Origin: SB11 sp965222995 | GTDB lineage: Bacteria; Bacteroidota; Bacteroidia; UBA8524 | Assembly: GCA_965222995.1 (NCBI GenBank) | Contig: OZ244977.1 | Coordinates: forward strand, 2,480,001-2,544,000 | Length of the DNA stretch: 64,000 bases | Direction of reading: 5' to 3' | In this document: positions 24,644 through 33,923 of the stretch, one piece after another | Position numbering within the stretch: position 1 is the first letter of the stretch | Layout of the letters: each line of letters opens with the position of its first letter | Notes under the pieces: generated by a model | Told to the model about the DNA's origin: nothing | Seen by the model: only the letters and a program-made list of their open reading frames with translations | Databases searched by the model: none | Position numbers and translations under genes: made by a program

Positions 24644-26590
24644 ATGAAGCTGGAAGAAATGTTATTAAAACCCACTAAAAAACACATCCCGAGATGGATT
24701 ATTTTATTAATCGATCTTAGTATTTGTTTTTTCTCTTTTGGGTTTGCATTTCTACTACGCTATAACTTTGAGGTGGATAATAGTGTATACAGTAAGTTTT
24801 ATAATGCTGTACTCTTACTGTTAGGTATTCGCTTCATAACTTTCTATTTTGCTAAAACTTACCATGGCATTGTCCGCTACTCGGGCACACAAGATATAAT
24901 TCGCATATTTACCACTTTGGTAGCGGGTACGGTAATACTTTTTATAGCTAATTATAGTTCGTCCCAAACTTCAAGAGATGGTACCTTCCTGATTCCCCAC
25001 TCAATAATTATTATAGATTTCTTTATAGCCTTGGTTTTAATGACCTCGTCGCGCTATACCTACAAATATCTATACAGACGTATATATGCAACTGACAAGA
25101 CACAAAATACAGGTGATAAAACAAATGTGGTTATATACGGAGCAGGAGACTCAGGGTTATTAACTAAAAGAACTTTAGAAGAAGAGGCAAAAAACCGCAT
25201 AAAACTAGTTGCTTTTGTTGATGATAATCCTTCAAAAGCTAAAAAACGTATTGACGGTGTACCTATTTACCATACTGAAACACATTTAGAAAAACTGGTA
25301 AAAGAAAACCGCGTAAATGAGGTAATTATCTCTATACAAAACATAAGCCGCCAGCGTAAAAAAGAACTTATTGAAGCATGCTTAGCACTTAATGTAAAAA
25401 TTAAAGTAATTCCACCCGTTGAAAAATGGATTAATGGTGAATTGAGTGTTAGCCAGTTTAAGAAAGTAAATATTGAAGATTTACTTGAACGTGATGAGAT
25501 ACAACTGGATGCTGAAAAAATTAGCGAAAACATAAAAGGGAAAACCATATTAATTACAGGTGCGGCAGGCTCTATAGGTAGTGAAATTGTTCGCCAGCTT
25601 ATTCCTTTTTACCCCTTAAAATTAATATTGGTAGACCAAGCTGAAACTCCATTATATGAGTTAGAAAGCCAGCTTAAAGAGAAATTTAAAAATCACGGGT
25701 ATAGCAAAACTGTTGAAATTATAATGGCAGACATACGCAGTTTGCAAAAAATGGAAAACATTATTGCTAACCATAAGCCCGATGTAATATACCACGCTGC
25801 TGCCTACAAGCACGTGCCTTTAATGGAAGCCAACCCTGAGGAGGCCATTTGCACAAATGTACACGGTACCAAAACATTGGCAGATTTGGCTGTGAAATAT
25901 GAGATTAGCAAGTTTGTAATGGTGTCTACCGATAAGGCAGTTAACCCCACCAATGTTATGGGTGCCAGTAAGCGAATTGCAGAAATTTATGTGCAAGGTT
26001 TAAACAATTCCCCTACCAATACTACAACCAAGTTTATTACTACCCGTTTCGGTAATGTACTCGGTTCAAACGGTTCGGTAATTCCGTTATTCAAAAAACA
26101 AATTGCTGAGGGTGGCCCAATAACAGTTACTCACCCTGAAATTACCCGTTTCTTTATGACAATACCCGAAGCTTGCCAACTGGTAATTGAAGCCGGTAAT
26201 ATGGGTAATGGTGGAGAGATATTTATTTTCGATATGGGTAAATCAGTTAAAATTGTTGATTTGGCTAAGAAAATGATAAAACTATCGGGGTTAACCTTAG
26301 GTAAAGATATTAGTATAGAGTTTACAGGTCTACGCCCGGGTGAAAAGCTAATGGAAGAATTACTAAACGATTCAGAAAATACTATCCCTACCCACCACCC
26401 GAAAATTACTATAGCCAAAATAAAACCTTATGATTATGAGGTTATCTCAGAGGAAGTAAGTGCACTTATTGCACTAATAAAAGTACATGATACTGAGCTT
26501 TTAGTAAAGAAAATGAAGCAAATAGTACCTGAATATATTAGCAATAATTCTGTGTACTCATCATTAGACATGGTGAAACTCCCTTCTTAA
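24644..26590 (+). CDS. Membrane-bound nucleotide-sugar 4,6-dehydratase, CapD/FlaA1/WbpM-like (648 aa)
   Basis: A polysaccharide-precursor enzyme with four N-terminal membrane helices (about residues 15-125), a first Rossmann-like domain (VVIYGAGDSGLLTKR, about residue 160) and the catalytic extended-SDR domain starting ILITGAAGSIGSE (about residue 303). The active-site region reads VSTDKAVNPTNVMGASKR: as in the WbpM/CapD group a methionine replaces the usual SDR tyrosine in MxxxK, and the T-D-K residues take over. The likely substrate is UDP-GlcNAc or a relative, at the cytoplasmic face of the inner membrane. It is paired with the upstream UpxY gene and otherwise isolated from polysaccharide genes. 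Confidence 0.9.
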   Translation: MKLEEMLLKPTKKHIPRWIILLIDLSICFFSFGFAFLLRYNFEVDNSVYSKFYNAVLLLLGIRFITFYFAKTYHGIVRYSGTQDIIRIFTTLVAGTVILFIANYSSSQTSRDGTFLIPHSIIIIDFFIALVLMTSSRYTYKYLYRRIYATDKTQNTGDKTNVVIYGAGDSGLLTKRTLEEEAKNRIKLVAFVDDNPSKAKKRIDGVPIYHTETHLEKLVKENRVNEVIISIQNISRQRKKELIEACLALNVKIKVIPPVEKWINGELSVSQFKKVNIEDLLERDEIQLDAEKISENIKGKTILITGAAGSIGSEIVRQLIPFYPLKLILVDQAETPLYELESQLKEKFKNHGYSKTVEIIMADIRSLQKMENIIANHKPDVIYHAAAYKHVPLMEANPEEAICTNVHGTKTLADLAVKYEISKFVMVSTDKAVNPTNVMGASKRIAEIYVQGLNNSPTNTTTKFITTRFGNVLGSNGSVIPLFKKQIAEGGPITVTHPEITRFFMTIPEACQLVIEAGNMGNGGEIFIFDMGKSVKIVDLAKKMIKLSGLTLGKDISIEFTGLRPGEKLMEELLNDSENTIPTHHPKITIAKIKPYDYEVISEEVSALIALIKVHDTELLVKKMKQIVPEYISNNSVYSSLDMVKLPS

Positions 26591-26720
26591 TTTTTTACAG
26601 GCACTCCGATTACTAAATCACCTATAACCCCTGTAAATAAAAGAGTTACAATCTTATTTAGATAGATTTTAAATTATCAAAATACTGTACTTTTTTTAGT
26701 CTGTCAATATAATTGAACAC

Positions 26721-26728
26721 TATATTTG
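26721..26728 (+). promoter_or_regulatory. -7 box upstream of the act operon
   Basis: TATATTTG matches TAnnTTTG in the 206-base gap between the dehydratase gene and actA, giving a leader of about 60 bases before the ATG at 26797. No clear -33 TTG at standard spacing was found. The rest of the gap shows no other feature. Confidence 0.5.
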
Positions 26729-26796
26729 CGCCAAAATCACGCTAAAAGTATGAGTAATGTTTTAACACGTGGTTTTTATGAAAATCTTAAAAGTAT

Positions 26797-28074
26797 ATGG
26801 TGCATACTTCAACGCTTAAACGTCTTCTTATTCTACCCGCAGTAATAGGTCTGTTTACTATTTCGCAAACAGCAACCGCTCAAGATGTTGCTGAGGGAGA
26901 TAAACTTTTTAATGAACATTGTACAGCGTGCCACGCAATAGATTCAAAAGTTGTTGGGCCTGCACTTAGAGGGGTACATGAACGTCCCGGCCGTACTGAA
27001 GAATGGCTTGTAAATTGGATAAAGAACTCGCCTAAGATGATTGCTGAGGGAGATGCCTTAGCAGTTAAACTTTACGAAGAGAACAATAAGTCTAATATGA
27101 ACTCTTTTGAGTTTTTAGATGACGGACAAATAAAATCTATATTAGCTTATATAAAAGAAGCACCTGCAGCTACCGCCGGAACTGACTCAGACGGTGGTGA
27201 TGGTGGTACTTCAACCGCAACAACTACACCTGCCTCGGGTGGTGGAGATAATTTTTACTCTACAAGTACATTATTTGTATTATCAGTACTTATAATAGTA
27301 TTACTTGCTATTGCCTTATTGCTTTCACGTGTGAAAGTAATGTTAGGTTCATTGCTAAGTAATAAGTTTCCTGAAGATGAAGCCCTAGCACAAAAACCAA
27401 GTTGGTACCAAGCTAAATTTTTGCCCTGGCTTAAAGACCTTAACCCTACTATTGCCACATTGGTAATTTTTGGAGCTGTTGCAGTACTTGGAGGTGGTTT
27501 CTACTTTAAATATGCCAATACAGAAATAGGTGTACAAAAAGGATATGCGCCTACCCAACCTATAGCTTTCGACCATAGTAAACACGCAGGTTTATACAAA
27601 ATAGACTGCCAATATTGCCATTCTACGGCATCATACAGCAAGCAAGCAAGTGTACCTGCGGTTAATACATGTATGAATTGCCACAGCTATATTTCAGCAG
27701 GAGATAACTACCCTGATGCTGATGTATCGCCTGAAATTCAAAAAATACGTGATGCGTATAAAAACAATACCCCAATAAGATGGGTGCGTATACACAACTT
27801 ACCAGACCACGCTTACTTTAACCACGCACAACACGTTGGTGCGGGTAAAGTAGAGTGCCAAACTTGCCATGGCCCTATTGAAACCATGAAAAAGGTTGAG
27901 CAACACACCAGCTTGCAAATGGGTTGGTGTATCAACTGCCACCGTGAGGCTAAAGTTGACGTAGAGAATAACGACTACTACGAGAAAATTCACGAAGAGT
28001 TAAAAGGTATGGGACGTAAAGAGTACACTGTAGAAATGAACGGTGGACTTGAGTGTGCTAAATGCCATTATTAA
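26797..28074 (+). CDS. actA: Alternative complex III subunit ActA, monoheme plus pentaheme cytochrome c (425 aa)
   Basis: The multiheme subunit of the quinol:electron-acceptor oxidoreductase ACIII. A signal sequence is followed by a class I cytochrome c domain (CTACH at residues 42-46, residues about 30-125), a low-complexity Gly/Thr/Ser linker, two hydrophobic helices (about residues 152-178 and 213-235) and the pentaheme region with CQYCH, CMNCH, CQTCH, CINCH and a terminal CAKCH. That is six heme sites in total. Electrons from quinol pass through the hemes towards ActE or the oxidase. It is the first gene of actABCDEF; the extra N-terminal monoheme domain distinguishes it from a simple pentaheme ActA. 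Confidence 0.92.
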   Translation: MVHTSTLKRLLILPAVIGLFTISQTATAQDVAEGDKLFNEHCTACHAIDSKVVGPALRGVHERPGRTEEWLVNWIKNSPKMIAEGDALAVKLYEENNKSNMNSFEFLDDGQIKSILAYIKEAPAATAGTDSDGGDGGTSTATTTPASGGGDNFYSTSTLFVLSVLIIVLLAIALLLSRVKVMLGSLLSNKFPEDEALAQKPSWYQAKFLPWLKDLNPTIATLVIFGAVAVLGGGFYFKYANTEIGVQKGYAPTQPIAFDHSKHAGLYKIDCQYCHSTASYSKQASVPAVNTCMNCHSYISAGDNYPDADVSPEIQKIRDAYKNNTPIRWVRIHNLPDHAYFNHAQHVGAGKVECQTCHGPIETMKKVEQHTSLQMGWCINCHREAKVDVENNDYYEKIHEELKGMGRKEYTVEMNGGLECAKCHY

Positions 28075-28115
28075 TCTTTAATCTTATTACGAACCTTCAT
28101 CACCAAAATCGATAG

Positions 28116-31100
28116 ATGGAAAATAAAAACAAATACTGGAAGGGACTTGAGGAACTGAACAGAGAGCCTGAATTTGTACAGGCATCTAAAAATGAGTTTG
28201 CCGAAGGCTTACCATTAGAAGAAACTTTCAGTGAGGATAACATGGAGTTATCTTCAAATCGTAGAGATTTCCTTAAATTTTTCGGGTTTAGTGTTTCTGC
28301 TGTTGCATTAGCAGCATGTAACAAAGCTCCTGTAAAGCATGTAATTCCTTATGTAGTAAAACCTGAAGAAGTTACTCCCGGTAACCCAAACTGGTATGCT
28401 ACTACATATAATAACCTTCCTGTATTGGTTAAAACCCGCGAAGGTCGCCCTATAAAGGTAGAAGGTAATACAAAAGCATATACAGGTGGTGGTGTTGATG
28501 CCTTAGGACAAGCATCAGTATTAAGCTTATACGATAGTGAGCGTTTGGATGCTCCGCTAAAAAGTGGTAAGCTAACTACCTGGGCCGAGGCTGACAAAGG
28601 TATTTCAAACAAACTAGCTAAAATAGCTGCTGCTGGTGGTGCTATCCGTATAGTATCAAGCACTATTAACAGCCCTTCAATGCTAAGTGCAATTGAAGAG
28701 TTTAAAGCTAAATACCCAACTGCTGAGCACATTACTTACGATGCCATTTCGTATAGTGGTATTATAGAAGCAAATAAAATGTGCTTTGATAAAGCAGTTG
28801 TACCATCGTATAACTTTGATAAAGCACAGGTAATTGTTGGTTTTGATGCCGACTTTTTAGGTACTTGGATTTCTCCTACGGAATACTCACGCCAGTGGGC
28901 TAAAAACCGTAACCTAAGAGACGGACAAAAAGAATTATCGCGCCATTATCAGTTTGAATCATTGTTATCATTAACAGGTTCAAATGCTGATATACGCATG
29001 CCGTTAAAACCTTCTAAACTAGGTGCAGCAGTAGTAGCTCTTTATAATGAAATAGCCAGACTGGCAGGTAAAGATGCTTTAGCCAGTGGTAAATTAGAGT
29101 TGGCAGGTAACTCAATAAGCAATGCTGCTAAAGACCTTTGGGCTAATAAAGGCAAAGGTTTAGTAGTATGCGGAAGTAATGACCACTATACCCAATGTGT
29201 AGTAAACGGTATTAACGAAATGTTGGGTAACTACGGCACTACTATAGATTTAGATAATGCCAGCCACCAATACAAAGGTACTGATACTGCTTTTGAAAAC
29301 TTTGTAAAAGAACTTTCAAGCGGTAGTGTAAAAGCTGTAATAATGCACGGCATTAACCCTGCTTATACATACCACAACAGCAAAAATATTGTAGCAGGCT
29401 TAAAGAAAGCTGAACTTTCGGTTTCTACAGCATACTACCTAGACGAAACAGCCCGCCTATGTAGTTATATATGCCCTGATAATCACTATTTAGAAAGCTG
29501 GGGAGATAGCGAGGTTAAAACAGGTTCGTATGCCTTTACCCAGCCTACTATGGAAAAAGTGTTTGAAACACGCCAAGTGTTAGAAAGCATTTTAACTTGG
29601 GCAGGAAATACAACTGAGGCATACGACTATATTAAGAGTAACTGGAAAACTAACATGTTTAGTGCACAGAGCAAATACAGTTCTTTCACAGCTATGTGGA
29701 ATGAGAGCATCCAAAACGGAGTATTTGCACTTCCTGCACAAACACCACAAGCATATACATCAGCAACTAACTATGCTGAAATGGCTTCGAAAATTGCTAA
29801 ACCAAGTGATAAAGGTTTAGAGTTTGTAGCCTACCAAAAAGTTGGTTTACGCGATGGTGCCGAGGCAAACAACCCTTGGTTACAAGAATTGCCGGACCCT
29901 ATTACCAAAGTAACTTGGGATAACTACGCATCACTTTCTAAGTTTAATGCCGATGTTATTGGTGTAAGTGAAGGTGATACGGTTAATGTTACTGTTGGCA
30001 GCCAAACTTATGAAAATGTACCTGTGGTAATTCAACCCGGACAAGCAAGAGATACTGTAGGTATAGCTTTAGGTTACGGCAGAAACCCACAAGTAGGTAA
30101 AGTAATAAAAGAAACAGGTGGTTTTGACGTATATCCAACCCGTAGTTACAGCAACGGTTCATATACCAATGTAACTACAGGTAAAGTAAATGTAGAAAAA
30201 GGTTCTAAACGCTATGAGTTGGCAAGAACACAAACACACCACTCTATTGAAGGGCGTGATTTAGTTAAAGAGTCTACATTTAGCGAATACCAAAACGACC
30301 CTTCAACCAGAAACCACGACCACCACGGTTTAATTAAAGATCCGAAGAAAAACGACCAATATTATACCCTTTGGGAAGAACACGATACTAAAGGACATAA
30401 ATGGGCTATGGCTATTGACTTAAATGCATGTACCGGTTGCGGTGCTTGTATAGTTAGCTGCAGTGCTGAGAATAACGTACCAGTAGTGGGTCGTACAGAA
30501 GTGCGTCGCCGCCGTGAAATGCACTGGATACGTATAGACCGTTATTACCGTTTTGCTCCCGATACTCCTAACCCTGAGGATGAGCAATTGGGCGCAGGTT
30601 TTACTAAAGCAGGCGATTTAGGCTTAGGTGAAACTGAAGGATATACGGATGATGACAAAGCACATTTGTATGACCATGTTAGTGTTACACACGCACCTAT
30701 GATGTGCCAACACTGCGGGCATGCACCTTGTGAAACGGTTTGTCCCGTATTGGCCACTACGCACAGTAGTGAAGGTTTAAACCAAATGACGTATAACCGT
30801 TGTATTGGTACTAAGTATTGTGCAAACAACTGCCCATACAAAGTACGTAGGTTTAACTGGTTCCGCTATAACGACAACGATAAGTTTGACTATTATATGA
30901 ATAACGACTTGGGTAAAATGGTTATCAACCCTGATGTTACCGTACGTACTCGAGGTGTTATGGAAAAATGCTCATTCTGTGTGCAACGTATACAATACGG
31001 TAAGCTGGAAGCTAAGCTTCAAAACCGCCCTGTTAAAGACGGCGATATTAAAACAGCTTGCCAGCAAAGTTGCCCAACGGGAGCTATTGTATTTGGAGAC

Positions 31101-31295
31101 TTGAAAGACCCTAATAGTGAGGTTTCTCGTTTATTCCAAAATGAGCGTTCATACCACATGTTAGATGAGTTAAACGTTCAGCCTTCTGTTGCATATATGA
31201 CTAAGATACGCAACAAAGATGAAGTAAAGGGTACTGCTAAGAAAGATAGCCACGCAAAAAAGGGCGAAAAGAAACACGAAAAAGCAGCACACTAA
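28116..31295 (+). CDS. actB: Alternative complex III subunit ActB, molybdopterin-oxidoreductase-like iron-sulfur protein (1059 aa)
   Basis: The large periplasmic subunit of ACIII, a fusion of a molybdopterin-oxidoreductase-like domain (which in ACIII has no Mo cofactor) and an iron-sulfur domain. A Tat-like motif SSNRRDFLKFFGF sits at about residue 48 rather than at the N-terminus, followed by a lipobox-like ALAAC, the known Tat-variant arrangement. The C-terminal part has four cysteine clusters: CTGCGACIVSC, CQHCGHAPCETVCP, CIGTKYCANNCPYKVRRFNW and CSFCVQRI with CQQSCPTGAI. The tail is Lys/His-rich. It sits 41 bases after actA in the operon. Confidence 0.94.
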   Translation: MENKNKYWKGLEELNREPEFVQASKNEFAEGLPLEETFSEDNMELSSNRRDFLKFFGFSVSAVALAACNKAPVKHVIPYVVKPEEVTPGNPNWYATTYNNLPVLVKTREGRPIKVEGNTKAYTGGGVDALGQASVLSLYDSERLDAPLKSGKLTTWAEADKGISNKLAKIAAAGGAIRIVSSTINSPSMLSAIEEFKAKYPTAEHITYDAISYSGIIEANKMCFDKAVVPSYNFDKAQVIVGFDADFLGTWISPTEYSRQWAKNRNLRDGQKELSRHYQFESLLSLTGSNADIRMPLKPSKLGAAVVALYNEIARLAGKDALASGKLELAGNSISNAAKDLWANKGKGLVVCGSNDHYTQCVVNGINEMLGNYGTTIDLDNASHQYKGTDTAFENFVKELSSGSVKAVIMHGINPAYTYHNSKNIVAGLKKAELSVSTAYYLDETARLCSYICPDNHYLESWGDSEVKTGSYAFTQPTMEKVFETRQVLESILTWAGNTTEAYDYIKSNWKTNMFSAQSKYSSFTAMWNESIQNGVFALPAQTPQAYTSATNYAEMASKIAKPSDKGLEFVAYQKVGLRDGAEANNPWLQELPDPITKVTWDNYASLSKFNADVIGVSEGDTVNVTVGSQTYENVPVVIQPGQARDTVGIALGYGRNPQVGKVIKETGGFDVYPTRSYSNGSYTNVTTGKVNVEKGSKRYELARTQTHHSIEGRDLVKESTFSEYQNDPSTRNHDHHGLIKDPKKNDQYYTLWEEHDTKGHKWAMAIDLNACTGCGACIVSCSAENNVPVVGRTEVRRRREMHWIRIDRYYRFAPDTPNPEDEQLGAGFTKAGDLGLGETEGYTDDDKAHLYDHVSVTHAPMMCQHCGHAPCETVCPVLATTHSSEGLNQMTYNRCIGTKYCANNCPYKVRRFNWFRYNDNDKFDYYMNNDLGKMVINPDVTVRTRGVMEKCSFCVQRIQYGKLEAKLQNRPVKDGDIKTACQQSCPTGAIVFGDLKDPNSEVSRLFQNERSYHMLDELNVQPSVAYMTKIRNKDEVKGTAKKDSHAKKGEKKHEKAAH

Positions 31296-31342
31296 ATTTT
31301 AATTAATAAAGGATTTACACATTAACCAAGAATAGATAAGCC

Positions 31343-32710
31343 ATGTACGAATCTCCCATAAGAGAACCGCTTGTAACAGGAGGCAAAACTGCCAAGGATA
31401 TAACGGCAGATATTTGTCGCCCTATGGAAAACAAGCCCACAAAGGCCTGGATGATAGGTTTTATTATTTCGGTAATTTGCTTAGGTATACTACTTTGGAA
31501 CCTATGGACATCATCAACAGTAGGGCTAGGTTTGTGGGGTATTAATAAAACAGTAGGTTGGGCTTGGGATATTACCAACTTCGTATTTTGGGTGGGTATT
31601 GGTCACGCAGGAACGCTTATTTCCGCTATCCTTTTACTATTCCGCCAAAAATGGAGAATGTCTATCAACCGTTCGGCAGAGGCGATGACTATTTTCGCGG
31701 TAATGTGTGCGGCTATCTTCCCATTATTCCACATGGGTAGGGTTTGGATAGGTCCTTACTGGGCTTTACCATTACCAAACGCATTTGGTTCACTTTGGGT
31801 AAACTTTAACTCTCCCCTACTTTGGGACGTATTCGCAATCTCAACATACTTCTCGGTATCATTATTATTCTGGTACTTAGGTATGATACCTGATATTGCT
31901 TCGGTTCGCGACCGTGCTACAACTAAAGTTCGTAAGTTTATGTACCATTTCTTTGCTATGGGCTGGGATGGTTCGGTAAGAACTTGGGCACGTTACGAAG
32001 TAGTATCGTTAATATTAGCAGGTATATCAACTCCACTGGTACTTTCTGTACACACCATTGTATCTATGGACTTTGCAACATCGGTAGTACCGGGATGGCA
32101 CACCACCATATTCCCTCCTTACTTCGTTGCGGGTGCAATTTTCTCTGGATTTGGTATGGTATTAACCCTGTTACTTATCGCAAGAAAAGTAATGAACTAT
32201 GAAAACTACATTACAGTTGGGCACTTAGATGCTATGTGTAGAATTGTAATGCTTACCGGTTCTTTGGTAGGTATAGCTTATATAACTGAGTTTGTTATTG
32301 CATGGTACTCTGGTGTACAATACGAGCAATATGCTTTCTTAAACCGTATGACGGGTGATTACTGGTGGGCATACTGGACTATGATGACTTGTAACTTACT
32401 GGCCCCACAGGTATTTTGGTTTAAATGGGCAAGAACAACCCCTTGGTTCATATTTATTATGTCTATCATAGTAAATATAGGTATGTGGTTCGAGCGTTTT
32501 GTAATTATCGTAACCTCATTGCATCGTGATTACTTACCATCAAGCTGGGTTATGTATTATCCTACACCAACTGAGGTAGGTATATTCATAGGTTCATTCG
32601 GATTGTTTTTCACTTGCTTCTTCTTATTCTGCAGGTTCTTACCTGTAATAAATATGTCGGAAGTGAAATCTATATTACCTCCTAAAAACAAAGACAACAA
32701 CTCTCATTAA
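31343..32710 (+). CDS. actC: Alternative complex III subunit ActC, NrfD-like membrane subunit (455 aa)
   Basis: A polytopic NrfD/PsrC-family integral membrane protein with about ten helices that forms a quinol site in ACIII. The N-terminus begins MYESPIREPLVTGGKT, typical of ActC, and segments such as FWVGIGHAGTLISAILLLFR, SVHTIVSMDFATSVVPGWH and NRMTGDYWWAYW are conserved in the family. ActC and ActF are related and were probably derived by duplication. It lies between actB (47-base gap) and actD (17-base gap). Confidence 0.94.
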   Translation: MYESPIREPLVTGGKTAKDITADICRPMENKPTKAWMIGFIISVICLGILLWNLWTSSTVGLGLWGINKTVGWAWDITNFVFWVGIGHAGTLISAILLLFRQKWRMSINRSAEAMTIFAVMCAAIFPLFHMGRVWIGPYWALPLPNAFGSLWVNFNSPLLWDVFAISTYFSVSLLFWYLGMIPDIASVRDRATTKVRKFMYHFFAMGWDGSVRTWARYEVVSLILAGISTPLVLSVHTIVSMDFATSVVPGWHTTIFPPYFVAGAIFSGFGMVLTLLLIARKVMNYENYITVGHLDAMCRIVMLTGSLVGIAYITEFVIAWYSGVQYEQYAFLNRMTGDYWWAYWTMMTCNLLAPQVFWFKWARTTPWFIFIMSIIVNIGMWFERFVIIVTSLHRDYLPSSWVMYYPTPTEVGIFIGSFGLFFTCFFLFCRFLPVINMSEVKSILPPKNKDNNSH

Positions 32711-32727
32711 TCAGTAAATAGACAACA

Positions 32728-33264
32728 ATGAGTAAAAAGAAAAATAATATGTTGTACGGCGTTTATGATGATGCTGACCAATTTCTTGCATCTGCTTACA
32801 AGATGAAAGATTTGGGAGCACCTATAGACGATTGCTACACACCGCACCCTGTACACGGTATTGAAAAAGCTGTGGGTATTAAACGTACGCGTTTAACCAT
32901 AGGGGCATTTATTTGTGGTTCGTTAGGTACGTTATCAGCCATTTTGTTAGAAATGTACACTAACATTTTTGACTGGCCTATGAATATAGGGGGCAAACCT
33001 AATGACGGTTATATGCCTTCTTTTATTCCCGTTACATTTGAGCTAACAGTTCTATTTACTGCTTTCGGTATGATGATTTTATTCTTCTACCGCAACAGAA
33101 TGATTCACGGACAACGTGAAAAGTTGGTTGATTTGCGCCAAACTGATGATTTATACATTATTTCATTAAACCTTGACAACCAAAGCATGAGCAAAGATGA
33201 ATTGAGTAATGCTATGAGAGAAGGTGGTGCAATTGATATTAGAGAGAAAGGGGTAAGCAAATGA
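32728..33264 (+). CDS. actD: Alternative complex III subunit ActD, DUF3341 (178 aa)
   Basis: A DUF3341 protein: an N-terminal cytoplasmic domain (YGVYDDADQFLASAYKMK, then DDCYTPHPVHGIEKAVG), two membrane helices (about residues 57-77 and 96-118) and a short soluble tail. It is a structural subunit of ACIII. It overlaps actE by four bases (ATGA), indicating translational coupling. The length and the PHPVHG motif are typical. Confidence 0.93.
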   Translation: MSKKKNNMLYGVYDDADQFLASAYKMKDLGAPIDDCYTPHPVHGIEKAVGIKRTRLTIGAFICGSLGTLSAILLEMYTNIFDWPMNIGGKPNDGYMPSFIPVTFELTVLFTAFGMMILFFYRNRMIHGQREKLVDLRQTDDLYIISLNLDNQSMSKDELSNAMREGGAIDIREKGVSK

Positions 33265-33917
33265 GAAACCGTATAATAAAATATGTATTGCCTGTAGTTG
33301 CTGTTGCTGCTTTGTTACAAAGTTGTGGTACTGCAGGAGGCAATGACCCCGGGGTTGAATATGCTCCCGATATGTATGTATCAAAAGGATATGAGCCTAT
33401 GAGCCAAGTGGCTGATAAGTTTTTTCATCTTGATAGTACTGTGAGTAAAAGAACAATGGTTCCGCTTACTAAAGACGGTAAGGCAATGCGTGAACCTGTA
33501 AAAGGTACTATACCTACTGACTTAAATTATGAAGCAGGGCGTAGCTATATTAACAATTACTTAGCTATGCAATATCCTTATACTAATTCTATTGCAGGTA
33601 AAGACTCTGCAATGAAAACGCTTAAAAATCCTGTTCCCTTAAATGAGGTAACTTTAGCACACGGTAAAAAACTATATAACCGTAACTGCTCACCTTGCCA
33701 CGGAGCGGATGGTTTAGGAAAGGGACCTGTTTCAGTTAAATTCCCGCCTAACAATATACCATCATACAAATCTGCAAGAATACAAGGTTTGCCTGATGGA
33801 GGAATTTATCATTCTATAACCTACGGATTAAACCTTATGGGTTCTTACGCTTCGGTGTTAACACCACAAGAGCGTTGGGAAGTAATACATTACGTGAACT
33901 ATTTAAAAAATAACTAA
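33261..33917 (+). CDS. actE: Alternative complex III subunit ActE, lipoprotein monoheme cytochrome c (218 aa)
   Basis: A periplasmic monoheme cytochrome c of ACIII. The N-terminus is a lipoprotein signal (AALLQSCGTAGG), so it is lipid-anchored on the inner membrane. The heme site is NCSPCHGADGLGKG at about residue 139, and the Met ligand is probably in GLNLMGSYAS. It hands electrons from the ActA/ActB core to the terminal oxidase or a soluble cytochrome. The start overlaps the actD stop by four bases, and actF follows after six bases. Confidence 0.93.
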   Translation: MRNRIIKYVLPVVAVAALLQSCGTAGGNDPGVEYAPDMYVSKGYEPMSQVADKFFHLDSTVSKRTMVPLTKDGKAMREPVKGTIPTDLNYEAGRSYINNYLAMQYPYTNSIAGKDSAMKTLKNPVPLNEVTLAHGKKLYNRNCSPCHGADGLGKGPVSVKFPPNNIPSYKSARIQGLPDGGIYHSITYGLNLMGSYASVLTPQERWEVIHYVNYLKNN

Positions 33918-33923
33918 TCTGCA

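Noticed and set aside
28349..28732. A 127-residue open frame antisense to actB
   Set aside because: It lies wholly inside a well-supported ACIII subunit gene and shows no signal or domain.
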